Origin: Lysinibacillus sp. KCTC 33748
GTDB taxonomy: Bacteria; Bacillota; Bacilli; Bacillales_A; Planococcaceae
Assembly (NCBI RefSeq): GCF_002237755.1
Contig: NZ_MWSJ01000011.1
Location: forward strand, 1-64,000
Direction: 5' to 3'
Length of the DNA stretch: 64,000 bases
A program made the translations under genes and the position numbers. Below are positions 44,831 to 53,350 of this stretch, in pieces. Each line of letters begins with the position of its first letter. Positions within the stretch are counted from its first letter, which is position 1. Under the pieces are notes generated by a model. It was given only the letters and a program-made list of their open reading frames with translations, was not told the origin of the DNA and did no database searches.

Positions 44831-45952
44831 TTGAAAATAGTACTTTGGGTTATTGGAGGTTTATTAGTTTGTGCTGTTTTAGTGATAGGAGTTGGAGTTT
44901 GGATGTTTAAGAAAGAAGTAAATGAAGAGAATCCTGAATATATTGTACAATTCATCAAGGGAAATATAAGTAATGAAAATGTATCTTTAGCAATCAATTA
45001 CAATAACGAAAAATGGTCAGAGGTTAATACGAATAAACAACTTCCTTTAGCAAGCACAGTTAAAATTATTGTAGCAATAGAATATGCACAACAGGCAGCA
45101 GACGGACTTATAAACCCTCAGCAACAGGTCAGTTTAAAGGAATTAGAAACGTTTTATATTCCAAAAACAGACGGTGGGGCACATGAAGCATGGATATCTG
45201 GGTTAAATCAAAGCGAAAATATTGATAGTGTGCCTTTAAGTGAAGTAGCCAATGGGATGATTGCTTATAGTTCTAATGCAAATACGGAATATTTAATGCA
45301 CGTGCTAGGGCTTCATAATATTAATGAAGTGCTAAAGAGTTTAGATGTTTTAGATCATGAACCCTTATATCCATTCACGAGTGCATTGTATATACCTATT
45401 CAGTTGATGAATGAAAAGAAATTAACTAAAGAAGAAACATTAAAAGCTATGCAAAGTATGGATATGACTGAATATCGGGATCGAGCGCTGAGTATTCATA
45501 ATAAATGGTTAAAGAACCCTCTTACTGATGAGGAGAAAAAACAGTTACAAAAAACGCTAAGTATGGATATGCAAAAAGTATGGTCTGATCGTTTGGTAAA
45601 AGCAACTACAGCGGACTACATTTCTATTTTGAAAAAACTCAATAGTAAAAAATACTTTAATGAAAATGTACATAAGTATCTTGACCCAGTTATGGAACAG
45701 TTAATGCAAAACCCTAAAAATCGCGAATGGCTAACTCACGCTGGTCAAAAGGGTGGGTCTACCGCATTTGTTTTGACACAAGCTTTCTATGCAAAAGATA
45801 AAGATGGTAATCAAACGGAAATCGCCTTCTTTGCAAATAATTTATCTACGATAGAGCAGGCAAAACTATCTAAAAACATGAATAATTTTCTATTAAAATT
45901 TTTAACAGACGAGGAATTCCGTTTGCACATAAAAAAAGAATTGTCTCAATGA
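44831..45952 (+). CDS. membrane-anchored serine hydrolase, class A beta-lactamase-like
   Basis: A 373-residue protein with one N-terminal membrane segment (about 4-24) and an extracytoplasmic penicillin-binding/beta-lactamase class A domain. The three active-site motifs are S75-T-V-K78 (SxxK), S147-S-N149 (SxN) and KGGS (about 313-316). The Glu166-containing omega loop of true beta-lactamases is not evident, so a peptidase or esterase role is as likely as drug resistance. TTG start with GGAGG 8 nt upstream. Confidence 0.83.
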   Translation: MKIVLWVIGGLLVCAVLVIGVGVWMFKKEVNEENPEYIVQFIKGNISNENVSLAINYNNEKWSEVNTNKQLPLASTVKIIVAIEYAQQAADGLINPQQQVSLKELETFYIPKTDGGAHEAWISGLNQSENIDSVPLSEVANGMIAYSSNANTEYLMHVLGLHNINEVLKSLDVLDHEPLYPFTSALYIPIQLMNEKKLTKEETLKAMQSMDMTEYRDRALSIHNKWLKNPLTDEEKKQLQKTLSMDMQKVWSDRLVKATTADYISILKKLNSKKYFNENVHKYLDPVMEQLMQNPKNREWLTHAGQKGGSTAFVLTQAFYAKDKDGNQTEIAFFANNLSTIEQAKLSKNMNNFLLKFLTDEEFRLHIKKELSQ

Positions 45953-46063
45953 TCGATGTCTATATACAAAGTTTCCGACTGAGACGATGATGTTTGCAAA
46001 TGAAGTACATTCTTTTAGCAAGCTGCATAGGATATTCTTATAATGTGTGAGGGGATTGAGAAA

Positions 46064-46627
46064 ATGTACTACATTCCTTATTACGAAAACATGCCTATGT
46101 ATAACTATGGAGATCAGCTTGTTTATTGGGCACCTCCTTATCAGATAGGGTATGCGAACAGCGCTGAACCTTCTCGTTTTTCTAATGGTGGAAGTATTGA
46201 ATTAAAAGATTATGGAGCTCAGCCACTTGTCATCGATCTTGAAAATGCGACTAAGCAAAACGATATGTATCGTACGGCTCTGTGGACGGGAAAGAACTTA
46301 CAGATTACTTTAATGAGTATTAATGTTGGTGATAGTATCGGTTTGGAGGTACACCCAAATGTTGAGCAATTTTTATATATTGAACAGGGTGAGGGACTTG
46401 CTCAAATGGGCCCTAGTAAAAACAATTTAAACTATGAAAGAAGGGTCCGTGAAAATTATGCCATAGTAGTACCTGCTGGAACATGGCATAATGTCACAAA
46501 TACAGGGAATGTTCCACTAAAGCTTTATTCGATATACGCTCCTCCTAACCATCCATTTGGTACTGTACATGTTACGAAAGCAGACGCTGAGGCCTCGGAA
46601 GCAGGGTATGGACATGGCGATGAATAA
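46064..46627 (+). CDS. cupin domain protein
   Basis: A 187-residue protein with a tyrosine-rich N-terminus (MYYIPYYENMPMYNY) like many spore-surface proteins and a cupin barrel from about 65. Cupin motif 1 appears as GDSIGLEVHPNVEQFLYIEQ with G and a single histidine pair reduced to HPNVE, and motif 2 as VVPAGTWHNVTNTG. It may bind a metal and sugar or serve as a spore coat component; neither is shown. ATG 46064 is preceded by GAGGGG; upstream ATG 46043 lacks one. Confidence 0.82.
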   Translation: MYYIPYYENMPMYNYGDQLVYWAPPYQIGYANSAEPSRFSNGGSIELKDYGAQPLVIDLENATKQNDMYRTALWTGKNLQITLMSINVGDSIGLEVHPNVEQFLYIEQGEGLAQMGPSKNNLNYERRVRENYAIVVPAGTWHNVTNTGNVPLKLYSIYAPPNHPFGTVHVTKADAEASEAGYGHGDE

Positions 46628-46672
46628 TCAATTTTAGATATGTAACTTTTTCTTCGATAATACAAGCATAAC

Positions 46673-46712
46673 TAAAAAAGACAACTCCTATTTAAAGGAG
46701 TTGTCTTTTTTG
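46673..46712. terminator. bidirectional terminator between cupin and serine hydrolase genes
   Basis: AAAAAAGACAACTCC and GGAGTTGTCTTTTTT form a perfect 15-bp stem. The last codons and the stop of the minus-strand hydrolase (46692) lie inside the stem. Confidence 0.9.
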
Positions 46713-48173
46713 TCGTCGTTTAAATGATATATATATAGAAAATAAGCCGTTCAATGTTAAAAGAGTAACCATCATTATAGTCAAAAATGCAATATCAGGA
46801 GCAAAATATCTAATCGTATGCCAAGGTGTTTCTATACTATAGCTTAATAATGGGATTGAGATCATGGCTAAAACCAAAAGTATGAAACCGAATATACCCA
46901 AAACGCCTCTTTTATTTACTTTTTTAGCTTTAACCTTTATTAAAAGATAAATAAACATCACAAAAAGTAAACATATTATAGCAATTGCTATGATTTGTAA
47001 TGTTGGTTTATATTTAGGCGCTTCAACGGGCTCTTTCCCATTTAAAATATTGATAATCCCTTGTTTTAAGTAAAGAAGGGACTTTTCCTCTAATATATGA
47101 CTTTTGTTAGTGAGAATCACACCGCCCCAATCGGTTTCTGGTAGATAAAATACTTCTGAGCGTGCGTCAGGATTTGAACCAGAATGCCATATCATTTCTT
47201 CTTTAGATTCTGGATAGGAGATTCGTACACCAAGGCCGTAATATCGAGATTTACTAGTTCGAACAAACGGTGAAATATAAAGGTTCATCGCATTTTTACT
47301 TAAAAAATTGTTTTGCTTATGTTGACTAAGTAGTCTAATATACTGCACCATATCTGTTGCACTTGCCGTTATATATCCATACGGTGCACCTCCATTATCA
47401 TAGGTGACTGCACTTTTGACAGGGTGACCGAGCCATGATTGATAACCAGATAAGTATCCATTATCATAGGCCTTGCTACTATTAGCTGCTGCATTTTTCA
47501 TCCCTAATGGAGAAAAAACTTGTTCCTCCATATACTCAGAAAAGGTTTGATTAGTCACTTCTTCGATGAGAGCGCCAAGAGTTGAAAAGTTAGCATTACT
47601 ATACTGATGCTTTTCTCCAGGAGCAGCAGTCAGCTTAACATTCGATAAGCTTTCTACATTTTCCTTTATAGCACTCAAATCATTAGATTCTTTGTCCGAT
47701 ATAGATAAGCCAGAATAAGTGCTTATCCCACTTGTTTGGGTAAGCAAATGTTTAATCGTTATTTGGGAAGCGGCCTTTTTATCTTTAAGTGTAAACCATG
47801 ACATATACTTTTGAACGGAATCATCTAATTGGATGGTGCCTGCATCAACCAATCTCATGATAGCTAAGCCAGTTAACGACTTACTGATAGAGCCGGTTAC
47901 AAATGGAGTTTCAGCAGTTATTTTTTCTTCGGATTCTCCTGTTACGCCCCACGATTTAGAGTAAAAGATATTATTTTTATGAACGATAGCAATAGATGCT
48001 CCTGGAATTCGCTGCTCTTCCAAAAAGTTTTCAACATATTTATCTATAGTACTCTTAATGTCTTGTTCTGCTGCGGAGATTTGTGAGACTGGTAGAAATA
48101 GATTAAATGGAATTAATAATAAACAAACTAATATAGCTTTATATATGGGGGTTGTTTTCATTGTCGTTTTCAC
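46692..48173 (-). CDS. serine hydrolase, class C beta-lactamase/PBP-like, with C-terminal membrane helices
   Basis: A 493-residue exported protein. Signal peptide to about residue 35 (ends ISA-AE), then a beta-lactamase-family domain with S95-I-S-K98 (SxxK), YSN (about 186-188) and HSG (about 330). After the catalytic domain there are three to four membrane helices (about 390-485). This architecture occurs in Bacillus PbpE/FmtA-like D-amino acid esterases and carboxypeptidases acting on wall polymers. GTG 48173 has GGAGG 7 nt upstream; ATG 48161 is too far from it. Confidence 0.85.
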   Translation of the reverse strand: MKTTMKTTPIYKAILVCLLLIPFNLFLPVSQISAAEQDIKSTIDKYVENFLEEQRIPGASIAIVHKNNIFYSKSWGVTGESEEKITAETPFVTGSISKSLTGLAIMRLVDAGTIQLDDSVQKYMSWFTLKDKKAASQITIKHLLTQTSGISTYSGLSISDKESNDLSAIKENVESLSNVKLTAAPGEKHQYSNANFSTLGALIEEVTNQTFSEYMEEQVFSPLGMKNAAANSSKAYDNGYLSGYQSWLGHPVKSAVTYDNGGAPYGYITASATDMVQYIRLLSQHKQNNFLSKNAMNLYISPFVRTSKSRYYGLGVRISYPESKEEMIWHSGSNPDARSEVFYLPETDWGGVILTNKSHILEEKSLLYLKQGIINILNGKEPVEAPKYKPTLQIIAIAIICLLFVMFIYLLIKVKAKKVNKRGVLGIFGFILLVLAMISIPLLSYSIETPWHTIRYFAPDIAFLTIMMVTLLTLNGLFSIYISFKRRQKRQLL

Positions 48174-48405
48174 CTATTTCCTCCAAAAAAGTTTTCCTTC
48201 ATAATTTCATAGCAAAGATCTTTCATCCATGTTTAGCAAAAATATACACTTCTTTATAGTATATGATAGTTGTTGTGTATACTATTCGAAAGAAATCTGT
48301 ATTCTCTTTTGCTAGCTTTGGCATTGTAACTTTAAAAACACCATTTTTCGACTCATCAATAAAAGTTGGGAATAATATTTGTTAAAATGTTTGCCTTGTA
48401 AATAA

Positions 48406-48756
48406 AGCGATACAATCCCTTTATTCGATCTCCGTTTAAGTACACGTTATAGAGGAAATGGATACGGAGTAAAAACACTCCTTTGGTTACAAGACTATCT
48501 GTTTGGAGAAAAAGATAAGATTCGAATCGAAGGATATACGAGAATCGATAATATCGGTATGAGAAAATGCTTTACGAAAGCTGGCTTTGTGAAAGAGGGC
48601 TATTTAAGAAATGCCTGGGGAAATGCAGATGGTACTGTAACTGATAGTATCCTATATGGTGCAATAAAAGATGATTGGGCATTAGCGGAACAACTCCTAT
48701 TAAGATGGATGATGTACCTTTTTAAAATAAAGTATAGGTTGAAAAGGATGATGAGA
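48406..48756 (+). pseudogene. GNAT acetyltransferase, N-terminally truncated, fused in frame to the next gene
   Basis: After an in-frame stop at 48403 the frame encodes the second half of a GNAT: LRLSTRYRGNGYGVKTLLWL contains the acetyl-CoA loop, followed by NIGMRKCFTKAGFVKEGYLR and DGTVTDSILYGAIKDDW, the usual C-terminal end. The first 80 to 100 residues and start are missing. No stop separates it from the YunG-like gene, so the frame runs on into it through about 25 unrelated residues. Confidence 0.65.
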
Positions 48757-49101
48757 ATGTATACAGAAAATGAAGTGCTAAGAGCTTTAAAAAAATCCTG
48801 GTCAATTCACTCTAGCTCAAAATGGAGTAAAGATAACCCTGCAAGAGGACATTGCGGAGTCACTACATTAGTTGTAAATGATATTCTTGGAGGCAAAATT
48901 TATAAAACATGGCTTGATGAAGGCTGGCATTTCTATAATATCCTAAATGGAGAAAGAAAGGATTTTACACAAGAACAATTTACATACAACCCCGAATATC
49001 ATGATGTTCGTTCAAACAGGGAAGAGGCTTTTCAAGATACGAATGATATTCAATATAGCTATCTAAAATCGCAGGTTTATGTGTATTTAAGAAAAAGCTA
49101 G
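48757..49101 (+). CDS. YunG-like protein of unknown function
   Basis: A 114-residue protein with NPARGHCGVTTLVVNDILGG (about 32-51) and DEGWHFYNILNGERKDFTQEQF (about 57-78), the pattern of the B. subtilis YunG family. The Cys-His arrangement (HCGVT, later GWHFYN) suggests a papain-like fold but no activity is shown. ATG 48757 has AAAAGG 9 nt upstream. The same frame is open upstream through a broken GNAT gene, so a longer frame from 48559 also exists. Confidence 0.7.
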   Translation: MYTENEVLRALKKSWSIHSSSKWSKDNPARGHCGVTTLVVNDILGGKIYKTWLDEGWHFYNILNGERKDFTQEQFTYNPEYHDVRSNREEAFQDTNDIQYSYLKSQVYVYLRKS

Positions 49102-49355
49102 GGAGTTGAAGGCAGAAATGTTGTTTTCATAACACCTCTGCAAAGTCTCGTCTTCTTCCATGATAATTTGTCTGGTTTTCTTGATATTTTAGCAAGGTAT
49201 AGTACTTTTTGATTCCAGCTTTGCGATTCATCCTGTGATAAGGAATAATTGAATTTTAGCGGAATTATTTTTTAGGGATGATAATTCATCTTTGTTCATT
49301 TCTGCATTTAGCTATTCACTAAAAGTTGGAGATGGCATATGCGATGTATAATATG

Positions 49356-49477
49356 TTGATTGTAGTGGAGGCTGGGCGACTCCTTGGGGATCAGCGTCAC
49401 AGATGAGACCCTGCAGCGAAGCGAAGCGGCTCATCGGACGCCCCCAGGAAAGCGCCCAGCCGGAACGGAAATCAACC
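49356..49477. repeat. GC-rich inverted-repeat element of Bacillaceae type
   Basis: A compact multi-stem element much richer in G+C than its surroundings. Outer arms GTTGATT (49356) and AATCAAC (49471) enclose GAGGCTGGGCG/CGCCCAGCC, ACTCCTTGGGG/CCCCCAGGA and an inner GATGAG/CTCATC hairpin. The GGGCGACTCCT and CGGAAATCAACC motifs match an intergenic repeat seen in many Bacillaceae genomes as far as I recall. It is unrelated to the other repeat family in this window. Confidence 0.7.
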
Positions 49478-49524
49478 CCACGCTAAAGTGATGAGCCATA
49501 TTATTTTTTTAATAAACAAACATG

Positions 49525-49554
49525 TTGACGTAAATTAACCCATCGTGTTATTAT
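49525..49554 (+). promoter_or_regulatory. promoter of the quinone-detoxification cluster
   Basis: TTGACG at 49525-49530 and TATTAT at 49549-49554, spacer 18 bp; transcription would start inside the adjacent operator. Confidence 0.6.
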
Positions 49555-49555
49555 T

Positions 49556-49603
49556 ATCTCGAATTCAAGATAACTTAATTCAAGATAAACGAATTCGAAC
49601 TTT
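49556..49603. promoter_or_regulatory. MhqR/DUF24-like operator
   Basis: ATCTCGAATTCAAGAT (49556-49571) is a near-perfect palindrome, followed by the half sites TTCAAGATAA and CGAATTCG. It resembles the MhqR operator of B. subtilis (ATCTCGAAnTCGAGAT) that controls quinone-responsive genes, and overlaps the start of transcription as a repressor site would. Confidence 0.65.
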
Positions 49604-49660
49604 TAAATCCATATATAGAAAGTAAAGTTTAACTTTTTTCATCAGAAGGAGGTAATGATC

Positions 49661-50254
49661 ATGGGTTTTTTAAATAAATTATTTACTTCAAAAAAAGAGG
49701 AGGAAAAAACAATGGCAGAATTAAATATCGGAATTATTATCGGATCAACACGTGAAGGTCGTGTAAGTCCACAGGTAGCACAATGGGTGAAAGAAATCGC
49801 AGATCAACGAGGCGATGCTAATTATACAGTTATTGATATTGCAGATTACAAATTACCTTTACTAGGTGAACCAGGGCAAGATGCTTCAGGCGCTCAAGCT
49901 TGGTCAGAAATTATTGCAAAACAAGATGGATTTGTATTCATCGTACAAGAGTACAATCACTCTATTACAGGTGCTCTAAAAAATGCACTAGATTATTTAC
50001 GTGAAGAATGGAACAACAAAGCTGCAGGTATTGTTTCTTATGGTTCTGTAGGTGGTGCACGAGCAGCTGAACATTTACGTGGTATTATGGGTGAACTTTT
50101 AATTGCAGATGTACGTGTACATCCAGCATTGTCACTATTCACAGACTTTGAAAATGGTACTGAGTTTAAACCAAAAGAAGTGCAATCAGATTCGGTTAAC
50201 CAAATGTTAGATCAATTAATTCCTTGGTCAAAAGCTTTATATACAATTCGTTAA
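49661..50254 (+). CDS. NADPH-dependent FMN reductase
   Basis: A flavodoxin-like oxidoreductase (197 residues from ATG 49661). The FMN phosphate loop is GIIIGSTREGRVS and the second flavin loop QEYNHSITGALKNALDYL, with SYGSVGGARAAEHLR following. It would reduce quinones or azo compounds by two electrons. There are two well-formed starts: ATG 49661 with GGAGGT 7 nt upstream, giving MGFLNKLFTSKKEEEKT as an amphipathic extension, and ATG 49712 with GAGGAGG 8 nt upstream, giving the usual family start MAELNIGIIIGST. Both may be used. First gene behind an MhqR-like operator. Confidence 0.9.
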   Translation: MGFLNKLFTSKKEEEKTMAELNIGIIIGSTREGRVSPQVAQWVKEIADQRGDANYTVIDIADYKLPLLGEPGQDASGAQAWSEIIAKQDGFVFIVQEYNHSITGALKNALDYLREEWNNKAAGIVSYGSVGGARAAEHLRGIMGELLIADVRVHPALSLFTDFENGTEFKPKEVQSDSVNQMLDQLIPWSKALYTIR

Positions 50255-50265
50255 TCTGGATCAAC

Positions 50266-50598
50266 TTACTTCAGCGAGTGTCCAAACACCCACTGAAATA
50301 GAGGAACTTAGTCTAACGCCACGTCCTGTGGCAATTTATCTGTGCGAAAGCGTAGCGACAGCAACACACGACTGAGTGACCAACATCTTGTTGCTGCCGC
50401 TACGTTAGCACTACGCTTTCGCACAAAAAACATCTGTTGGCCCAAAGCCTCCGGCGGATGTCACGGAATCGGAAAGGAGTTCTTAGGGGATGTTAGCCTA
50501 TAATCATCGCATCCATGCGATAACGCTAACTGACCTGCATCCTGCAGGCCTAAGCGCAAAGCCGATTTCGGACGCAATTATGTCGAGGCATAATTGAT
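50266..50598 (+). repeat. dispersed repeat, copy F (longest, complete)
   Basis: About 333 nt with every module: the CTTCAGCGAGTG/CACCCACTGAA hairpin, the CGCCACGTCCTGTGGC and GTGCGAAAGCG...CGCTTTCGCAC block shared with copy B, GCCTCCGGCGGATGTCACGG core, ATCGGAAAGGAGTTC, CATCGCATCCATGCGAT and CCTGCATCCTGCAGG hairpins shared with copy C, and the CAATTATG...CATAATTG end. It lies between the FMN reductase and dioxygenase genes. Confidence 0.8.
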
Positions 50599-50670
50599 AG
50601 ATTGAGTTAGAACAGTATTGGGTAAAGTATAGGTGAGAAAATACATTTAGTCATGAAGGGGCTTGTTAAC

Positions 50671-51609
50671 ATGAAAAAACATACTGCGGGTATTCACCAT
50701 ATCACAGCCATTGTAGGGCATCCACAAGAAAATATTGATTTTTATGCTGGTGTACTAGGCTTGCGTTTAGTTAAACAAACAGTAAACTTCGATGATCCTG
50801 GCACATACCATCTTTACTTCGGTAACAAAGGTGGTAAACCTGGTACAATTATTACATTCTTTCCATGGGCAAATGCTTATCAAGGACGTATTGGTGATGG
50901 TCAAGTAGGCGTAACTACTTATGTTGTACCAGAAGGAGCACTACCATTTTGGATTAATCGTCTTGCGAAATTCACTATTCCATTCCAAAAAGCTGAACGC
51001 TTCGGTGAACAAGTAGTGCAATTTGATGATCCACACGGACTTCATATTGAATTGGTGGCACGTGCAGAAGGCGAATTGAATGAATGGACATTTGGTGAAG
51101 TAACTCCGGAGGTTGCCATTAAAGGATTTGGCGGTGCAACACTGTATTCAAGTCACCCAGAAGAGACAGCAAAAGTATTAACTGAAGTTATGGGTCTTGA
51201 AAAAGTAGCAACAGAAGGCGAGTATACTCGTTACAAATCCAGCGCAGATATTGGCAATACAGTAGATTTAAAAGTTGTTCCTGGTGTGCGTGGTCAAATG
51301 GGCGTTGGGACAGTTCATCATATTGCTTGGAGAGCACAGGATAATGTAGATCACCTAGAATGGCAAGAGTATGTAATGAATCATGGACAACATGTAACCG
51401 AAGTGAAAGATCGTAATTATTTTAATGCGATTTATTTCCGTGAACCTGGTGAGATTTTATTTGAAATTGCGACAGACCCACCTGGATTCGCTCATGATGA
51501 GACACCTGAGACAATGGGTAGCCAATTAATGTTGCCATCTCAATACGAACAGCATCGTGAACAATTGGAAAGAACATTAATTCCAATCGAAGTGCGTGCA
51601 CTAGATTAA
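50671..51609 (+). CDS. ring-cleaving dioxygenase (MhqO/MhqA type, VOC fold)
   Basis: A 312-residue extradiol dioxygenase with two vicinal-oxygen-chelate halves (about 1-140 and 150-300). Probable metal ligands are His in GIHHITAIVG near the start, His in GTVHHIAWRA (about 213-222) and Glu in EPGEILFEIATDPPGF (about 258-273). B. subtilis MhqA/MhqE/MhqO of this family break down hydroquinones and protect against quinone-like electrophiles. ATG 50671 has AAGGGG 10 nt upstream; the in-frame ATG at 50653 overlaps that site. The flavin reductase gene follows by 14 nt. Confidence 0.9.
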   Translation: MKKHTAGIHHITAIVGHPQENIDFYAGVLGLRLVKQTVNFDDPGTYHLYFGNKGGKPGTIITFFPWANAYQGRIGDGQVGVTTYVVPEGALPFWINRLAKFTIPFQKAERFGEQVVQFDDPHGLHIELVARAEGELNEWTFGEVTPEVAIKGFGGATLYSSHPEETAKVLTEVMGLEKVATEGEYTRYKSSADIGNTVDLKVVPGVRGQMGVGTVHHIAWRAQDNVDHLEWQEYVMNHGQHVTEVKDRNYFNAIYFREPGEILFEIATDPPGFAHDETPETMGSQLMLPSQYEQHREQLERTLIPIEVRALD

Positions 51610-51623
51610 AGGAGATGGGACGT

Positions 51624-52232
51624 TTGATTTCAATTGATCCTAAGAAAAATACAGAGCGTGAGAATTATAAGTTATTGATTGGCAGTATTATTCCGAGACC
51701 GATTGCCTTTGTTACGACAAAGTCAGAGCAAGGGGTCATCAATGGCGCACCTTTTAGTTTTTTTAATATCGTGTCTTCCAATCCGCCGATGATTTCTCTA
51801 GCTGTTCAAAGACCAAATGGGCGTTTAAAAGATACCGCTCGCCATATTCATCATCAGCAACAATTTGTTGTGCATATTGTAGATGAGGATAATGTGAAGC
51901 AGGTGAATGAAACAGCCGCGTCCTTACCTGTGACTGAAAGTGAAATTGATCGAGCACAATTTACATTAATCGATAGCCAATTGATATCTATACCAGGCAT
52001 TCAAGAGGCGAAAGTTCGAATGGAATGCCGTTTAGTACAGTCGATTCCTTTAATGAATGGTGACGAACAGACAGGTGATTTGTTTATTGGTGAAGTCGTA
52101 CAATATCATATAGATGAGACCATTTATAATGAAGGACGAATTGATCCAAGAAAACTAAAAGCAGTTAGCAGACTTGCCGGCTCAAATTACGCAAAAATTG
52201 GAGATATATTTGAGATAGAACGTCCTGATTAA
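51624..52232 (+). CDS. flavin reductase family protein
   Basis: A 202-residue FMN-binding split-barrel protein. ERENYKLLIGSIIPRPIAFV is the flavin reductase-like signature, followed by NGAPFSFFNIVSSNPP that contacts the isoalloxazine ring, and the closing KAVSRLAGSNYAKIGD. It may supply reduced flavin or act as an oxidoreductase in aromatic detoxification with the preceding dioxygenase. TTG 51624 has AAAGGAG 9 nt upstream; the ATG at 51615 touches that site and cannot use it. Confidence 0.87.
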   Translation: MISIDPKKNTERENYKLLIGSIIPRPIAFVTTKSEQGVINGAPFSFFNIVSSNPPMISLAVQRPNGRLKDTARHIHHQQQFVVHIVDEDNVKQVNETAASLPVTESEIDRAQFTLIDSQLISIPGIQEAKVRMECRLVQSIPLMNGDEQTGDLFIGEVVQYHIDETIYNEGRIDPRKLKAVSRLAGSNYAKIGDIFEIERPD

Positions 52233-52236
52233 AATA

Positions 52237-52277
52237 AAATGCGAAAATGTTGGTATAACAGCATTCTCGCATTTTTT
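52237..52277. terminator. terminator of the quinone-detoxification cluster
   Basis: AAAATGCGAAAATG pairs with CATTCTCGCATTTT and is followed by T residues; it also sits at the end of the convergent aldo-keto reductase gene. Confidence 0.85.
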
Positions 52278-52280
52278 TGT

Positions 52281-53216
52281 TTATATTAAAACTTTTCCTA
52301 TATTCACTATATCTTCGTTTGTTAATAGGACATCCGTTGCTTTCACATTGTTAGCCACTTGGTTTTTATGTTTCCCGCCCGGGATAACTGCATCAACGCC
52401 ATCTTGAGCTAATAACCAAGCAAGCGCTAAATTTGGTAATGTCGTTTGCTTTTCCTCTGCAATTCCTTTTAATGCTTCTACTTTTACTAATGTTTGTTCA
52501 AATGATTTGCCTTGGAATAAAGGGTCTGAAGTTCGCCAGTCACCTTTACCTAGCTTAAAGTCTTTTGTATACTTTCCGCCAAGTAGGCCATATGCAAGTG
52601 GACCGTAAGGAATAAATGAAATTTCATTTTTTATACAGTATGGCAATAAATCCTGTTCTCCTGAACGATTTAACATATTGTAAGGGGATTGTAGGACAGA
52701 AATATCATTATGCACATTTGCCTCTATAAGCTGTTCTAATGTTACGTTTGAAATGCCTATTGCTCGGATCTTTCCTTCTTCTTTTAAGCGTGACAATTCA
52801 CCAATCGACTCCGCAAGAGGAGTTTCGTTATCCGGGAAGTGTAGGTAGTAAAGATCTACGTAATCCATTTGTAGCCGTTTCAAGCTATTTTCAAGTGCCC
52901 CACGTAGATATTGCGGATGATTATCTGTTTTTACTGAACCATCCTCAAACCAATGTCTACCTCCTTTTGTTGCTAAAACGAACTCATCCCTGGAGTAATT
53001 TTTTAATACTTCGCCAACAAGTTCTTCTGAACGCCCTTTTCCGTAAATGTCTGCTGTATCAATAAAAGTTATCCCTAAGTCAAGTGCAGCTGAGACTAGT
53101 TCCTGCCCATCTTGTTCATTTAAGTTTTCAAATAAGTTATGCCCACCTACAGCATTCGTCCCAAGACCAATTTCGGAAATCTTGATATTTGTTTTTTTCA
53201 AAGTATGAAATTTCAT
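52281..53216 (-). CDS. aldo/keto reductase
   Basis: A 311-residue NADPH-dependent (beta/alpha)8 oxidoreductase. The catalytic tetrad can be read as Asp in FIDTADIYGKGRSE (about D53 and Y58), Lys in LATKGG (about 83) and His in YYLHFPD (about 125). The GLGTNAVGG N-terminus and IPGGKHKNQVANN cofactor loop fit the AKR11/YhdN-like group. Substrate is unknown, probably aldehydes. The ATG has GGAGG upstream. Monocistronic. Confidence 0.9.
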   Translation of the reverse strand: MKFHTLKKTNIKISEIGLGTNAVGGHNLFENLNEQDGQELVSAALDLGITFIDTADIYGKGRSEELVGEVLKNYSRDEFVLATKGGRHWFEDGSVKTDNHPQYLRGALENSLKRLQMDYVDLYYLHFPDNETPLAESIGELSRLKEEGKIRAIGISNVTLEQLIEANVHNDISVLQSPYNMLNRSGEQDLLPYCIKNEISFIPYGPLAYGLLGGKYTKDFKLGKGDWRTSDPLFQGKSFEQTLVKVEALKGIAEEKQTTLPNLALAWLLAQDGVDAVIPGGKHKNQVANNVKATDVLLTNEDIVNIGKVLI

Positions 53217-53350
53217 ATTCCTACCTCCTCGTTGTTCTGTAATCAGAATAGAGTAAAAAAGAATATTTTACCAATATGCATCGTTATCGTTTCATATATA
53301 GAAACAAGTGCATTTTAATTGCAAAAAAGGACCAATCAAAGGTCTTAACA

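Noticed and set aside
44831..45952. Calling this gene an antibiotic-resistance beta-lactamase
   Set aside because: SxxK, SxN and KGGS are shared by many serine hydrolases and no clear omega-loop glutamate is visible, so a resistance claim is not supported.
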